Positions 34,681-46,006 of a stretch of 64,000 nucleotides of DNA are shown here, piece by piece; within the stretch, counting starts at the first letter, position 1, and each line of letters begins with the position of its first letter. Below the pieces are notes generated by a model. It did no database searches, had not been told where the DNA came from, and worked only from the letters and a program-made list of their open reading frames with translations. Source of the stretch: Ustulina deusta (lineage: Eukaryota; Ascomycota; Sordariomycetes; Xylariales; Xylariaceae); contig JAJNNX010000031.1 of the NCBI GenBank assembly GCA_023159155.1, positions 310,001 through 374,000 of the forward strand, read 5' to 3'. Both the position numbers and the translations under genes were made by a program.

Positions 34681-37600
34681 GCCATGCACCTGTTGCCCCC
34701 GGGGAAGTCTCATAACTGTTCCGGTGACCCGTTCAGAGTGAGTGGGTGGAGGATGCATAGGTTCACTATTGTGTGTGATAATTTCGATTTTCTTCACTAC
34801 GCGCGGTTTCACGGGTCTCATTTTCTCCTGCTACCGATCTCTACTCTCACAGCGGGCTCTATGGTAGTCGGGTTGCCTACTTGATGTTAGGTATCGTTGA
34901 TACGCTCTTTAACAGAATGAATTGTCGCCAAAACACGCTAGGCTGCTCTAGTTTGATAGGTACCGAAATTGAGTTCTATATACAGTATCTATCTCATGCC
35001 TTCCCAGTGACCTGTACCAAGCTCGTCGTGGTATATCGTTAGCTACATTACACTACGTTGTGAGAACCATTACACGCCTTTATAGAGTTTGTCCCTTCCC
35101 AGCTTGTAAGGTAGTGCATCTGCCCGTCTTTACCCCTATAGTGCATAAGAGTGGTGGGTATTGTGCATAATGAATTGAATTTCGTGACTCGTTGGCACCT
35201 AGGTATTAAATCTTGTCACCCATGGAACCACTCATGTATTCAAAATAATCTATCCTGATGATATCTAATTGTCTCGGGGCTTTTTGCTATCTTGGGGGCG
35301 TCTGTATGAGACGGACAGAAGAGGGAGAAAGAGAGACGAGGCCATGATGTTGAAGTTGAAGAATATACGTCCCTCGACAATTCTCGTTTAGAGATTCCGT
35401 CGTGGGAAATACACCATACCTATAATTAAGACTAAGAATTGGTATGCTGACATGTTGGCTAGTTGGGCGTGGAAGATGAGGACAGTGCACTTTTGGATCT
35501 GCTTGGTTCTGTTCTAGATACAGATATATGGTATGAATATTTGGCACGTGTGTGTGCTGTGACGTAGTATCTTCGTGATCAAGGCAACCAGCTCTTGGGA
35601 TTTCCTCATCGGTGCAATCAATATATAGTACAGTGCACATAATCATAACCTGGCATGACGGGCTCTGGTAGTATTAAGATTAGTGCTGTGGATAAACACA
35701 GTCAGTCATGCTCTATGCAACATAACCAACAGGAGACGAAAGTATTCTAAAGTTAATATGCTGGAAGAACTATCTAGATGGGTATATCTCAGAGGCATAC
35801 TGCAGCAACCCAGGGAACACGTTCTTCGGGTCTGTGCGAATTCCAAAACAAAAACTCATGGACGTCATCATACCATCTATCTATGTCGCAGAGCCTCATC
35901 CCCGAGAAGCTGGCTATAGAGGTCGCCGAGGTGCCTTCGTATTATTAGACTACGGTAACCGTACAGTTACCGCCCCAACTATTACTAGCCACAAGCAGAA
36001 GACATGCTATTTATTGCCCCTCGCTTTTGAAGGCTTGTCAAAGGAATCGACGGGACTCGGCGTCTAATCTATACTATTTAGATCCAGGGCAGAGAGAAGG
36101 AGAGCGAAGGACGCAGTCATACCCATCCATGAACAGGGAGTTGAATGAAGATGGGGAGTATTCTCACAGTTTTTCTATCTTGAGACAGACCTCTTGGCTA
36201 ACTCGATAGATACATACATACATCGGTACCGATTGTGTCGTATAACATTTCAATAGCGTCCTCGGCGAAACCCTCGACGCAGCAGTAGCACAGTAAGCAT
36301 GCTTCCCGCCTCAATTCAACCAACAGTAAATAGGTAGGTAGGTATAGGTAAGCCGGGCTGCGTTATTGCCCTCGTCTGCTCTGTGAATATCAATAAGCAT
36401 TCACGACGCCGAACATACTTAGTCCAAGTTCAACTAAAAATTGACGAAAAACGGGTCTCAGTCCCCCCTTGTATTTTTTTTCGCACCCGAAGCGAAGTAA
36501 AGTTAAAACCCCTTAAAACAAGATTACTAGACAAAAGCACGAAAAAAAACGAGCCAAGTGCTAGAAGAGAAGATCGAATACATCGGGACTAGAAAAAAAA
36601 AAGCCTAGATGTGGGTAGCAAAAGCTATATTAGGGTGGTGGAACTTGCGTTCGGGCCCGCGATTTCTCGCTAAGATGGCGCCGATGTCTCCTAGAACGTG
36701 TGTCTCCCGGCGGTCCGGAACCGACCCTCGGTCCCGCATACAAAACGCCTTGACCCCCAACCTCTGGCCTCTCCCATTTTATATGTATCCACAGGCTAGC
36801 GCTCAGAACACCCCGATCCTGACCCTCTTTTTGCTCCCTGTATCCCGAACGGTTAGGCGGGGATCGAACGGAGACGTACTATTTTCAGCGAAAAAAGGAT
36901 GACTAGATGTTTCGTAATCCAGCTTTTTTTTTCCCTTCCCCTTCCTTCCCCTCTCCTCCCACCCCCCTGATATCTAATAATGTCTTTGTCGATGACAGTT
37001 GCAGTGGTAGTGGTCAAAAATTTACCTTGGGAATAATAGCTCCTTGGAATTCTAAAAGGAGCTCGCCGAAAGCCCCGGTAGAACCGAAACCTACGCAGAG
37101 CGCCTGCTGAGATCGGCTCCTCCTAGATACACATAGGTAAGGATTCAACTATGCATCTCGACATGCCTAATCGCTCCCGTTGATAACGCATGCGAACCTA
37201 AGCGAAGCGACGTAACCGTGTGAATGGGATGCTACGGGATGCGAATGCGACCAGGCGAATGCGGCACTCACCTGCCCATCGACGCATCCCACCATTCATT
37301 CATGTAGACAGGGTACCGTAGGTCAGTATGCAGCTGGGTCGGGGGCCAGCTTAGCCCCAGAAGTTGGCTTATGTACGGCGTGTCTGTTTTTGGCCATTTC
37401 TGTGCCGTCCAGCGGCCTGATACGTCAACTGTTTCTGCACAGACAACGCCTCCGAGATAAGGGCCAATAGGAAACCCCAGGGTAGCTGAGGCGGCAGAGA
37501 AAACGTCGCATCCTAGGATTCTGTGCATATTAGTGTAGAATAGATAGAAGGAGACAAAAAAAATCATCGGGATGACTACACAATTTCTACTCGAGCGCAA

Positions 37601-38593
37601 AATAACGGCTGCTTTGGGGACTGCAGAGTTGCGGCGCGATTTCCGGCTCAAACGAGCGACCCAGGAAATCCAGGGTTTGAACACCCTGATAACCAAAAAT
37701 GGATCTTGAACACTCGCCCACCGTGCTATATAGGCTATAGGTACCTTGCATCCTCGTGGGGGAGGCTCGGCCCGTACGAGGAGGCTGAGATAAACCTCTG
37801 ACAAGAACAACCTGCTGTTTGCCCGATCGACTGGTTGGCCCCGCGGCGTTTTACTAATATAGACTTGTAAGTTTCCTTGCACTTGAAGCCTATGCTTAGG
37901 TTAGACTGCAACGCCCACCCACTCCTCTAAGCTAGATGTTTCGATAAGCCTTACAGAAAAGATCGCCGACTGGGTTCATGATCTCCATGCCCCCTGTAAT
38001 TATGGACAATGCCTACGCTGGATGGATACTTTAAGTTGTATCTTAATATCTATATATAGGGCCGAAAGAGGCAGTACTTGTTTCGTCGCGCTGATTACGC
38101 CATATCAAATCCACGAGGCGAGACGCTCGTGCTCATTACGATGGGGAGGCCATGAAGATAAGTCATATCCCTTAGCTTTTTGTTCGGCCCTATCATCTTT
38201 TTTTAGCCGACAGCATCATTTGTGTTGCATGGTCGTACAGCCCAACCTCAGCCCTGGTCGAGCAGCTTGCTCGACGTGATAGTGAACCGTTGAAGAGAAG
38301 TTTGTGTAATGCGTTGACGTTACACTCGGCAATGGCGAGTAATACCTCCAATGTGCGTGAAGTCTTCGATAGAGACAATAGCTCACAGGAGCCAAGCTGG
38401 CTAGTCCCAGTCAGCAGATATATATCATCGGTTGTGCATCGCTGGGATCTTGGTCTCTAGTGATAGCTCCCTAGTAGCGACACCGGCCTACCCGACACTT
38501 CTTCTGAAAATTATAACCTCCTGTCGTTTGGCCTATTTGCCTGCTCTTGCAGCCACATACTAAGGGGGGGATTGATAATCATCAGGATCGAGA
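34681..38593. other. 3.9 kb spacer between NBR1 and the DUF3632 gene
   Basis: No supported gene. A 204-codon minus-strand frame at 37268-37882 is open but shows no domain; part of it spans a hairpin (CAGGG/CCCTG near 37671-37690) that looks vaguely tRNA-like but lacks a cloverleaf. TAGG tandem near 36332-36350. C-rich tract near 36925-36970. Confidence 0.4.
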
Positions 38594-39730
38594 ATGTCTA
38601 CACCGGGCGAGCGCCGTGCCAGCGCAGGAGCAGCATCAACGGCGCCTGAACCGGCTATGGACGACGAGACTCTGGAAGAGTATGTCGATATTTTTGCCCA
38701 TATGCGTACCAACGACGAAGCTCGCGCGCGGGCAGGTGATGTGCGCGGTCTTTGGACGACAGCCGATAATACAATTTCACATTTATCATCCCATTTTGTC
38801 ACAGAGCCACACGTCGATTTCAGCGGCGGCTGGACCTTCCAACTACAAAACTTATGGCATCTATATTATGTCACTGGGAAATTCTGCTCGGAAGATGCCG
38901 TGGCGCCAGTTGTTCTTCAACTTATCGAGACTTCCCAGCGAGGTTTGCTGGCAAGAAACCAGATCGGCAGCAGTGGTACCATAGAAGTAGAGCATGCTCC
39001 CGTCGTCGTTCGGGTTGGAAACCACATCATACAGCAATACATTTGGCAGGACCTACCCTTCCTTGTGCCAGATATGACAAGCTACTGGATTCAAGACTGT
39101 GCGAGGATGAGTTCAAGCCAGCGAGTGAGGATTAGCTTCTTCTGGGCGTCACTTGTTGCGGCTAGTTCGGCGCCTTGGTCATACGGACTATGCCGGATTG
39201 CGCTCATCGTCCTACGCGATACGCTAGAGACACAGCGGCGACTTGTTAGAGCTGGTGTCGAGCCAGGCGGCGAAGATAGCGAGAATTCCGGCAGGACGGT
39301 TGACATGCTGACAATAGCGGATTTGATGCCTTCCGTCAACGCATGGCTTGTGCGGGCTGGAAGCAGAATCACGCAGCTATGCGAGGCGGGCGACGGCAAC
39401 GCAGCCACGGGGCTGATGATGCCGGTGCCGGAGGAAGTGAGCCGGCTGGGACCGTTGGCTCAAGCAGCAGGCATTCAGGCGGTTCCCGGGGGGTTCAGTT
39501 CGCAACGGTGGTTTTTCTGGCTGCGACGTCTGGACGAGATAGGGGCGGAAACATCCCCTCAGGGCTTGGCAGACAGCTCAGTCATGGGCATGACGTCGCC
39601 GTTCATGCAGAAAGTGCGGGAAGAGAAGCAGCTGGCTCGGCGGGTGACATTCAACATGATCTACGCCGCAAGCCAGTCGAACTCGGCGATCGTGCAAGAG
39701 TTGATGAGGATGGGAAGGGTACCGCTGTGA
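38594..39730 (+). CDS. Probable DUF3632 protein of unknown function
   Basis: An uninterrupted 378-residue frame with an ATG at 38594. The pattern fits the fungal DUF3632 family: NLWHLYYVTGKFCSEDAV, IWQDLPFLVPDMTSYW, then ISFFWASLVAASSAPWSYG, IALIVLRDTLETQ and LMPSVNAWLVRAGSRI. It is rich in Trp and Leu and predicted helical, without a signal peptide or membrane segment. No catalytic motif is visible. The family is expanded in ascomycetes, often in accessory regions, and its function is unknown to me. It lies next to the NLR/nucleosidase pair but points toward the nucleosidase's 3' end, so the genes are convergent with a microsatellite between. A link is not implied by the sequence. Confidence 0.7.
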   Translation: MSTPGERRASAGAASTAPEPAMDDETLEEYVDIFAHMRTNDEARARAGDVRGLWTTADNTISHLSSHFVTEPHVDFSGGWTFQLQNLWHLYYVTGKFCSEDAVAPVVLQLIETSQRGLLARNQIGSSGTIEVEHAPVVVRVGNHIIQQYIWQDLPFLVPDMTSYWIQDCARMSSSQRVRISFFWASLVAASSAPWSYGLCRIALIVLRDTLETQRRLVRAGVEPGGEDSENSGRTVDMLTIADLMPSVNAWLVRAGSRITQLCEAGDGNAATGLMMPVPEEVSRLGPLAQAAGIQAVPGGFSSQRWFFWLRRLDEIGAETSPQGLADSSVMGMTSPFMQKVREEKQLARRVTFNMIYAASQSNSAIVQELMRMGRVPL

Positions 39731-40468
39731 ATCATGTCTTGCTTCAACGAGAGCGGAGACTGCTCGGGCGGGATGGTAGTCGTAGTAGTTCTGGCAGCCC
39801 TGATTGTCTATGATGGGCTCGTGAGGGTCAAGGTTACGAGAAGTCGAACAGGGCGATAACACATAGATTCTCGTATGATACAGGTGGATTATTATATCAC
39901 TGTTTACTGCTCGCTTGGTTTCAACGACAGCGTGAAGTGTACGCGGGAGTCAAGTACTGTTGATAACAAGGTATCGGTAGGAGTGAGTTGTTAGGGAGGC
40001 CGCGGATGTTGTAGGAGTTAATAATGATTCTTCATAGTTCAAGGTACATTGAATGAATGAATGAATGGATGGATGGATGGATGGATGGATGGATGAATGG
40101 ATGAATGGATGGATAAATATTGCTTCGAGGACGAACAGTTGGATAGCACTTGCAGTTGGCTCGGTAGGTACCTACCTACCTAGACTCAGTTACTTAGTAC
40201 CTACTATCTACATGTACCTGGGTAGGTTATATATAGCCACTTTCGTGGGGCATGATAAATCGGGCTTAGCGCAGTCGCCGCTCAGGCTCAGGCTCGCTCT
40301 GTCATCTCGAGCTCATATTTTACAGTAGGTAAAGGCACTCTGAAACACCAGTAGTCGCCTGCTCTATCCATAAGGCTTAGAACCATGATAGTACGAACGG
40401 CGATAGTTGGGGATCACTCGTAGCTACTAGGCCTTTGGCTTTTTTTTCTTTTTTTTCTTCGTTTCGCC
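39731..40468. other. Convergent spacer with microsatellite
   Basis: 3' flanks of the DUF3632 and PNP genes. It contains the GGAT/GAAT microsatellite (40051-40116), TAGGTACCTA at 40165-40174 and a T-tract near 40440-40457. Confidence 0.5.
40051..40116. repeat. (GAAT/GGAT)n microsatellite
   Basis: About 16 tetranucleotide units, first GAAT, then GGAT, with interspersed GAAT variants. Confidence 0.9.
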
Positions 40469-41805
40469 TTACAGATTAATTCCACCACCACCCCTATTGA
40501 CAAAGCTCTGATCTCTCCCAATACTAATGCTTCCGGACCCAACATTCACGTTGCCTTGGCCCCGCAAAACCACTCTCCGTCTACTGGCAGTAGATCGCCG
40601 GCGCTTCTTTCGGCGGTGGTCATTGTCGCTTGCGGTTGATGAATCGCCAGTTGACGCATCATTGGGGCGTTTGCTCGGCAGTTCGTTCTGGTCTGCCACA
40701 TCTGCATATGTCTGCATCAGCACTACCTTTAGCTACAGATTCCAATATGGAACTAAGCCTCACCTGACTTCCGTGCGCTTGGTTTTGCGGCATTTGGGCC
40801 AATCTTGGCTAGCAATGCTTTCGCATAGGCTGCCGCCATGGCTGCCGCGAATGGCTGCCACTCCTTGTTCTTATGGTCATCCGCGTAGTCACATACGCCC
40901 CGAATAACGCCCACTGGGATGCGGTTCATCGCCCCGGCCGCTTCCATTTCCAATCCGATCAGATTGTACTTGTCTCTCAACTGGTCCCGCCGTGCTGCGT
41001 TTCTCATAAGCTTTTCACCCGACCCGATTGACCCATACCATACTTGAGTACGCTCGGATTCTGTTCGCCGTGGGCGCTCTACTAGGTGGTCTTCGTTCTT
41101 ATCATCAGTCTGATGAAGCCTATCTTTGTCAAGCCCGGGGTCCTCAAATGTGCCAGCCCGATGACATCGGGTTTTCATGGTCTCGTAGTAACGCAGAAAG
41201 TGCCTGCCTTCATCCGGCCAGTCGAGCTTAATGCTGCTTATGGCAGACCTAACTACCGGCTCTGTCAGAGCCAGAACCTGACCTCGACGTAAAAGCAAAA
41301 GCTCGTCGTTTCCTATGTCCTTGCTCAAGTCGTATGCCACAAGTCCGGAACTATCATTGTCTGGCAGTCCTACGAGGACATCGCCCAGTCTAATATCCTG
41401 AGGTGGCTTTCGCTCCAAGTTAGGGAGGCCGGCAGCCTAGCACATAAGTGAGACGCAGTTTTCTAGAACAAGGGGGGAAGACATGGTGGTCGGATTGGCT
41501 GACTAGAATGGTGGGCTACCAACCACGCCAACTAAGAGACCAAACCAAAGGTTCGGAAAGAACTTTTTGATTTGGCTAGCAAGTGCTGCTGCTGACCCGG
41601 TGCCGTATTCCTGGCCGGCGGGCAGCGTGGCGATGATGACATTATGGCCGCACATTTCGCCGGCTTGATAGATGTAGTCGTCTCCGCGATCCATCTGGAA
41701 ACGGCCGTCATGTTGGCGATCCAGCATGTGTTTCGCAGCTTGCGCTTCTATCTCTAGTGGTGCGATCCAAGCTACGCGATACTCTTCAGGTCGTAATGTT
41801 GCCAT
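40469..41805 (-). CDS. PNP/UDP-phosphorylase-fold nucleosidase with C-terminal G/N-rich signalling motif
   Basis: Exons 41805-41524, 41436-40764 and 40701-40469 join in phases 0 and 1 to give about 395 residues. The start MATLRPEEYRVAWIAPLEIE fits fungal relatives; in-frame ATGs at 41853 and 41865 would add 16-20 residues. The nucleoside-phosphorylase fold shows CGHNVIIATLPAG, WFGLLVGVAAGLPN, DIRLGDVLVG, IGLEMEAAGAMN and VIRGVCDYADDHKN. The catalytic acid-like Asp lies in CDYAD. Such domains are known as effector parts of fungal NLRs. After a Ser/Asp-rich linker and a basic patch (RRKKRRR), the last exon encodes GQGNVNVGSGSISIGRD. A similar motif opens the divergent NLR. Related bacterial PNP effectors cleave ATP, but the activity here is inference. 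Intron 1 has an uncommon gttggt donor. Confidence 0.85.
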
Positions 41806-42284
41806 CGCTGATGTGTTTTGTGGAAACCCATGACTGAGAGGAAACGTTGGCATGATGGAAAGCATTGAATGTGCATGTTGAACTACACTCTACCTTCGAG
41901 GGAGTAATGCAGGTAGGTAGTGGAGATCATGTGGTGGCGTTGGATGGCGGTGCGGTTCAGCTACTACCTGCCATACCTAGCTTGCTTACCTACATATCTT
42001 CCGCAAAGCAGGCTATCATTTCGAAACTCAACATGCAAAATAGGTGGCTAAGCAAGGCCCCCCTTTCTACCCAATCATTCAGCCGTTCGTGCTATGTAGG
42101 GGGTTCCTCTATCCTAGCCCACTTTGATACGATCATAGTCCTTAGGAGCCTCTCCCATCACGATTGATGCCCTTCAAACAAGAAGTTAGGGTTACCACTT
42201 GTAAGAGGCAATGTGGAGACCCCGCATTCTATTGCATTAGCGAAAGGACCCGGCGTTTGCGATCAGTATGTTGCTTGAAATACG
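41806..42284. promoter_or_regulatory. Shared divergent promoter of the nucleosidase and NLR genes
   Basis: About 480 bp between the two divergent starts (419 bp if the longer nucleosidase start is used). It must hold both promoters. No defined element recognised. A short upstream frame ends on the NLR start. Confidence 0.6.
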
Positions 42285-42288
42285 ATGA
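42268..42288 (+). promoter_or_regulatory. Six-codon upstream ORF overlapping the NLR start (ATGA)
   Basis: ATG at 42268 opens MLLEIR; its TGA (42286-42288) overlaps the NLR ATG (42285-42287). This geometry often restrains translation of the main frame or makes it depend on re-initiation. Whether the mRNA starts upstream of it is unknown. Confidence 0.5.
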
Positions 42289-45079
42289 AGGCATCCTCAA
42301 AGCGTCGCAGGGCCGAGGATACCGACAGGGATTCAGATGAGAGCCATTCCCCGAATATACCTGCTGCAGATGAAGATCTGCATCAAGGTGGGATTGAGCT
42401 CTCTGGCCACGGTATTATTAACCATGACTCTCGGCTCGAAATTGGCCGAGACTTTAGAGGTAGGATGCCATGAATGTGAGTATTCACGGAAATGTACTGA
42501 CAAGTATGACAGTGGCACGTGTTGAAAATAATTTTTATTTTTCTTGGGACAACGCCACGAGCCACGGTAGAGAGATAGTCAACGCCATAGAGTTCGAAAG
42601 GGCTCTAAATTACCAGCGGGGACTCAAGCTTTCTTCTCTCAAATTTCCCCAGATCGGTCTCCGCGAAGCGAACACGGATCACGCCCATACTGCAACCTGT
42701 CAGTGGTTTCTGAGAAAGCCTGTGTACCTTGACTGGCTTGACGAGAGCCAGTTTAGCCGCCACAATGGTCTTCTGTGGGTCGAAGGAAAACCTGGTGCGG
42801 GAAAGTCGACTTTAATAAAATACGTTTTATCTCAGATACGCCGGGATAAAAAACGACAGCCCGTGATCTCTTTCTTCTTCTATGCGCGAGGGGCAAAGCT
42901 GGAGCGGTCTACCGTCGGCCTATACCGATCATTCCTCGTGCAGCTCTTCCATGCGCGTCCTCATCTGGAAGAGCTGCTGGACTCTTTGTTCACCGGCCAT
43001 AAGTGGACCGTACAATCTTTAGAGTCACTATTCAGGGCAGCCGTTCTTGCTCTGAAAGACCCTACCCTCACATGTTTTATCGATGCCCTGGATGAGTGCG
43101 AGGAGTCTCAGATCCGAAGAATGTTGTCATTTCTAACCAGCTTAAGTTCGCGACCAGACTCTACCGGTAATACCAGGCTACTTGTCTGCCTTACCACTAG
43201 ATATTATCCCGGAATCACCGTCCAGAAACGACTCACACTTCATCTTGATCTTCAAGATGAACACCGGGACGACATTTCTCGTTATATTGACAGTATATTA
43301 AATATCGGTTGCACAGCCTTGGCAAAGCAAATCCGCTCCGATCTCTGGAACAGTGCCTCTGGTGTTTTTATGTGGGTAGTTTTGGTAGTGGATATTCTCA
43401 ACCGGGAGTACGACAGTGGACGTCCAGATCGCCTACGTCAAAGGCTCCGGGACATCCCAAACGATCTCTACGATCTATTCTACAATATACTGTCCCGAGA
43501 CGAAAACAACCCAGATGGGCTCCTTTGCTGTATTCAATGGATTCTATTTTCGACTCGTCCCCTCTCCCCCCAAGAACACTATTTTGCAACACTATCCGGC
43601 GTAGAACCGCACAGCGTTCCTGCCTGTCACTCGGACGTCTCAATTGAAGATATGAGGAGATACATCCTCAATATATCCAAAGGGCTAGCCGAAATAGTGG
43701 GAACGGAATCTCCTATTGTTCAATTCATCCATGAGTCTATCCGAGACTTCCTTGTGAACCAAGGCGGGATGCAAATGATAAGGCAGGACCTCGGATCCAA
43801 TGTTCAAGGTTACAGTCACGAAAAACTTCGATCGTGTTGCGCAGAGTACATGCTGTCTGTCCCTGTTAGAGAAGCATTCTGTAAAGAGAGGACTCAAGAC
43901 GGGGCTGCGGTGGGGGAAACGACCTGGCCTAGTGCTAAGGAAATTGCGTCAAGGCTCCCTTTCTTAGGGTATGCCACCAAATACGTCCTCCATCACGCCG
44001 AAGAAGCGGAGCGCCATGCGGTTAGCCAGTCGCACTTCCTGTCAACATTTCCGAGGGCAATGTGGATCCAACAAGCCAACATCTACAAACGTGCGGCGAC
44101 TCAATATAGCCCGAATACAACTTTGTTGTACATTTTGGCTGAGATGAACTTGCCAGCTCTAATCCGGATCCACGTGTCTAGCCAGTCCTGTTTCGCTGTT
44201 GAAGAAGGACGTTTCGGGGCACCCATCCTAGCAGCTTTAGCTACCGGGAGTGGTGAGACAGTCCAAGCCTTGTTGGAAGCCGAGGCAAGAAGGCTACCCC
44301 CGGATTACCCAGACTTGCCGCTTCTCAAAGAGTTGGTAAAGAGAGCGGGAAATGCCAAGCGGTTTAGCCAAGACTTCACATATTTACATGGCAGAAGCGT
44401 TGCTACATACCTCGCCCAATACGGAAGTGAGGCAGCTTTCGAACTATTTCTCGCTGCCGAAGATGTTGACTTGGATCGTCAAGACAGCAATGGAGAAACG
44501 GCGTTGTCATGGGCAGCGAGATATGGGCACAAGGCAGTTGTCGAGCTGCTGCTTAAAAAAGGCGCTGGTATTCATATTCAAGACGCGGTCGGCCGAACAC
44601 CGTTATCCTGGGCGACGGGGTACGGAGAAGTGGCTGTCGCGCGATTACTGCTCGAAAGAGGTGCCGACGTTAATTCTCGAGACATATCTGGCCGGGGGCC
44701 GCTGTCCTGGGCAGTGGCCGGTTGCCATAAAGCCACAGCCCAGTTGTTGCTCACTTGTAACGCGAATGTTGATCTTCCAGATGTTGAAGGCCGATCACCG
44801 CTTTTCTTGGCAGTCACCAACGGAGACCTGGCAATTTGCCAGACGTTAATAGACAATGGTGCTGATATCAATGCCCAAGACAATTTTGGTCGGACATGTT
44901 TGTCGTGGGCGGCTGGTTACAACCAAATAGCCGTCACGCGCTTGTTGCTCGAGAAGGGTGCGAGAACCGATGTTCAAGCTTATATAGGGGGAGACCTATT
45001 ATGCTGGGCATCGACAAGTAGACATACAGTCTTAGGTCGATTATTACTGAGCAGAGCACCAAGGGAACCAGCGTCATGA
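42285..45079 (+). CDS. NOD-like receptor: N-terminal signalling motif, NACHT ATPase, ankyrin repeats
   Basis: Exons 42285-42459 and 42513-45079 join in phase 1 to give 913 residues. Exon 1 has a basic/acidic head (KRRRAEDTDRDSDE) and then GHGIINHDSRLEIGRD, similar to the nucleosidase C-terminus. Next are a linker helix, the NACHT P-loop VEGKPGAGKSTLIKYV (about 148-163) and Walker B TCFIDALDECEE (about 243-254). A winged-helix region continues to VQFIHESIRDFLVNQG. Ankyrin repeats of 33 residues run from about 690 to the end, at least five recognisable (ALSWAARYGHKAVVELLLKK, PLSWATGYGEVAVARLLLER and others). They are diverged, not near-identical. The exon-1 start is preferred because it supplies the motif; an ATG at 42470 inside the intron would give a shorter form lacking it. 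NLRs of this type trigger regulated cell death in fungal non-self recognition. Confidence 0.88.
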
Positions 45080-46006
45080 TTGGAGTTTCAAGCCCATGTC
45101 ATCCATGTTGACAGCATAGACCTTCGGGAGTGTTCGTCAATGTTCTCGCCGCCCCTATTATATATATTTAAACGGATACATCAACAAGTACGATGGAACG
45201 GCATGTCAGCAACACCACTATTACATTGTGCAAGAAAATCAAAGAAGCTATCAAATTAACATAGTAAGATCAAGTTTCGTAATAAATAGTGAACTAACTC
45301 TATTGTGTAGAGAAAAAAACCCCCCCAAAAAACTATAGCAACTCTCGGTGTATTTAAGCTCATAAAGTCGGGCGCTAAGCGTCAGTTCAAGGCCAAGACC
45401 CACCATGCATCTAGACCGGCGGACCCTGCAGTTGAAGCGTGGTGGGGCCGAGTCAAGACAGGGATAGCATGAGTTGCATTAGGTGCTGCGTGCATGGAGA
45501 CCAGTAAAAGCGACTGAATGAAAGCTGTCCTCATTCTTCTGCACGTGAACACACCTGCAAACCTAAACCTGCATACCTTTCCTGGTTCCAAAACCCGATA
45601 AACCCAGAAGACAGATTCTATCATTGATTTGCACACTCGCCAACTCTAATTCCCCCACATCCCGCTCGCGCGATCCCGGTCACGTATACGCACACGTACA
45701 CTACCGACACTACATCCCGGCAATGCTGTGCAAGACCCGCGTAAAGGCCACATAGACGATCCATATACAACACTGATCTTGGGAAGCGAAAGCACGAGTC
45801 AGGTCAGCTCACGCGTGGAACAAGATCAATTAGCTCCGACATCTCTCCAATTTTCTCGCGCGACGGCATCGTCGGGCGTAGCGCAGCAGTCATACTCGCA
45901 TGCGACCGGCCACGGCACCGAAACCTAGAGTCGAGGGTCGACGATCGACGGTTGAGGGTTGAGGCCGCTATATGAATTCGCAAGTCGACAGCGCACCACC
46001 GCAGCC
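45080..46006. other. Spacer between the NLR and ERV41
   Basis: No gene supported. A/C homopolymer runs near 45313-45332. The last 300 bases should be the ERV41 promoter and leader. Confidence 0.5.

Noticed and set aside
37268..37882. 204-codon minus-strand frame including a tRNA-like hairpin
   Set aside because: No domain; the hairpin lacks an acceptor stem and a canonical T-loop, so neither a gene nor a tRNA can be supported.
42470..42512. ATG at 42470 as the NLR start
   Set aside because: It lies inside a well-formed 53-nt intron; the spliced exon 1 supplies the motif matching the partner gene.
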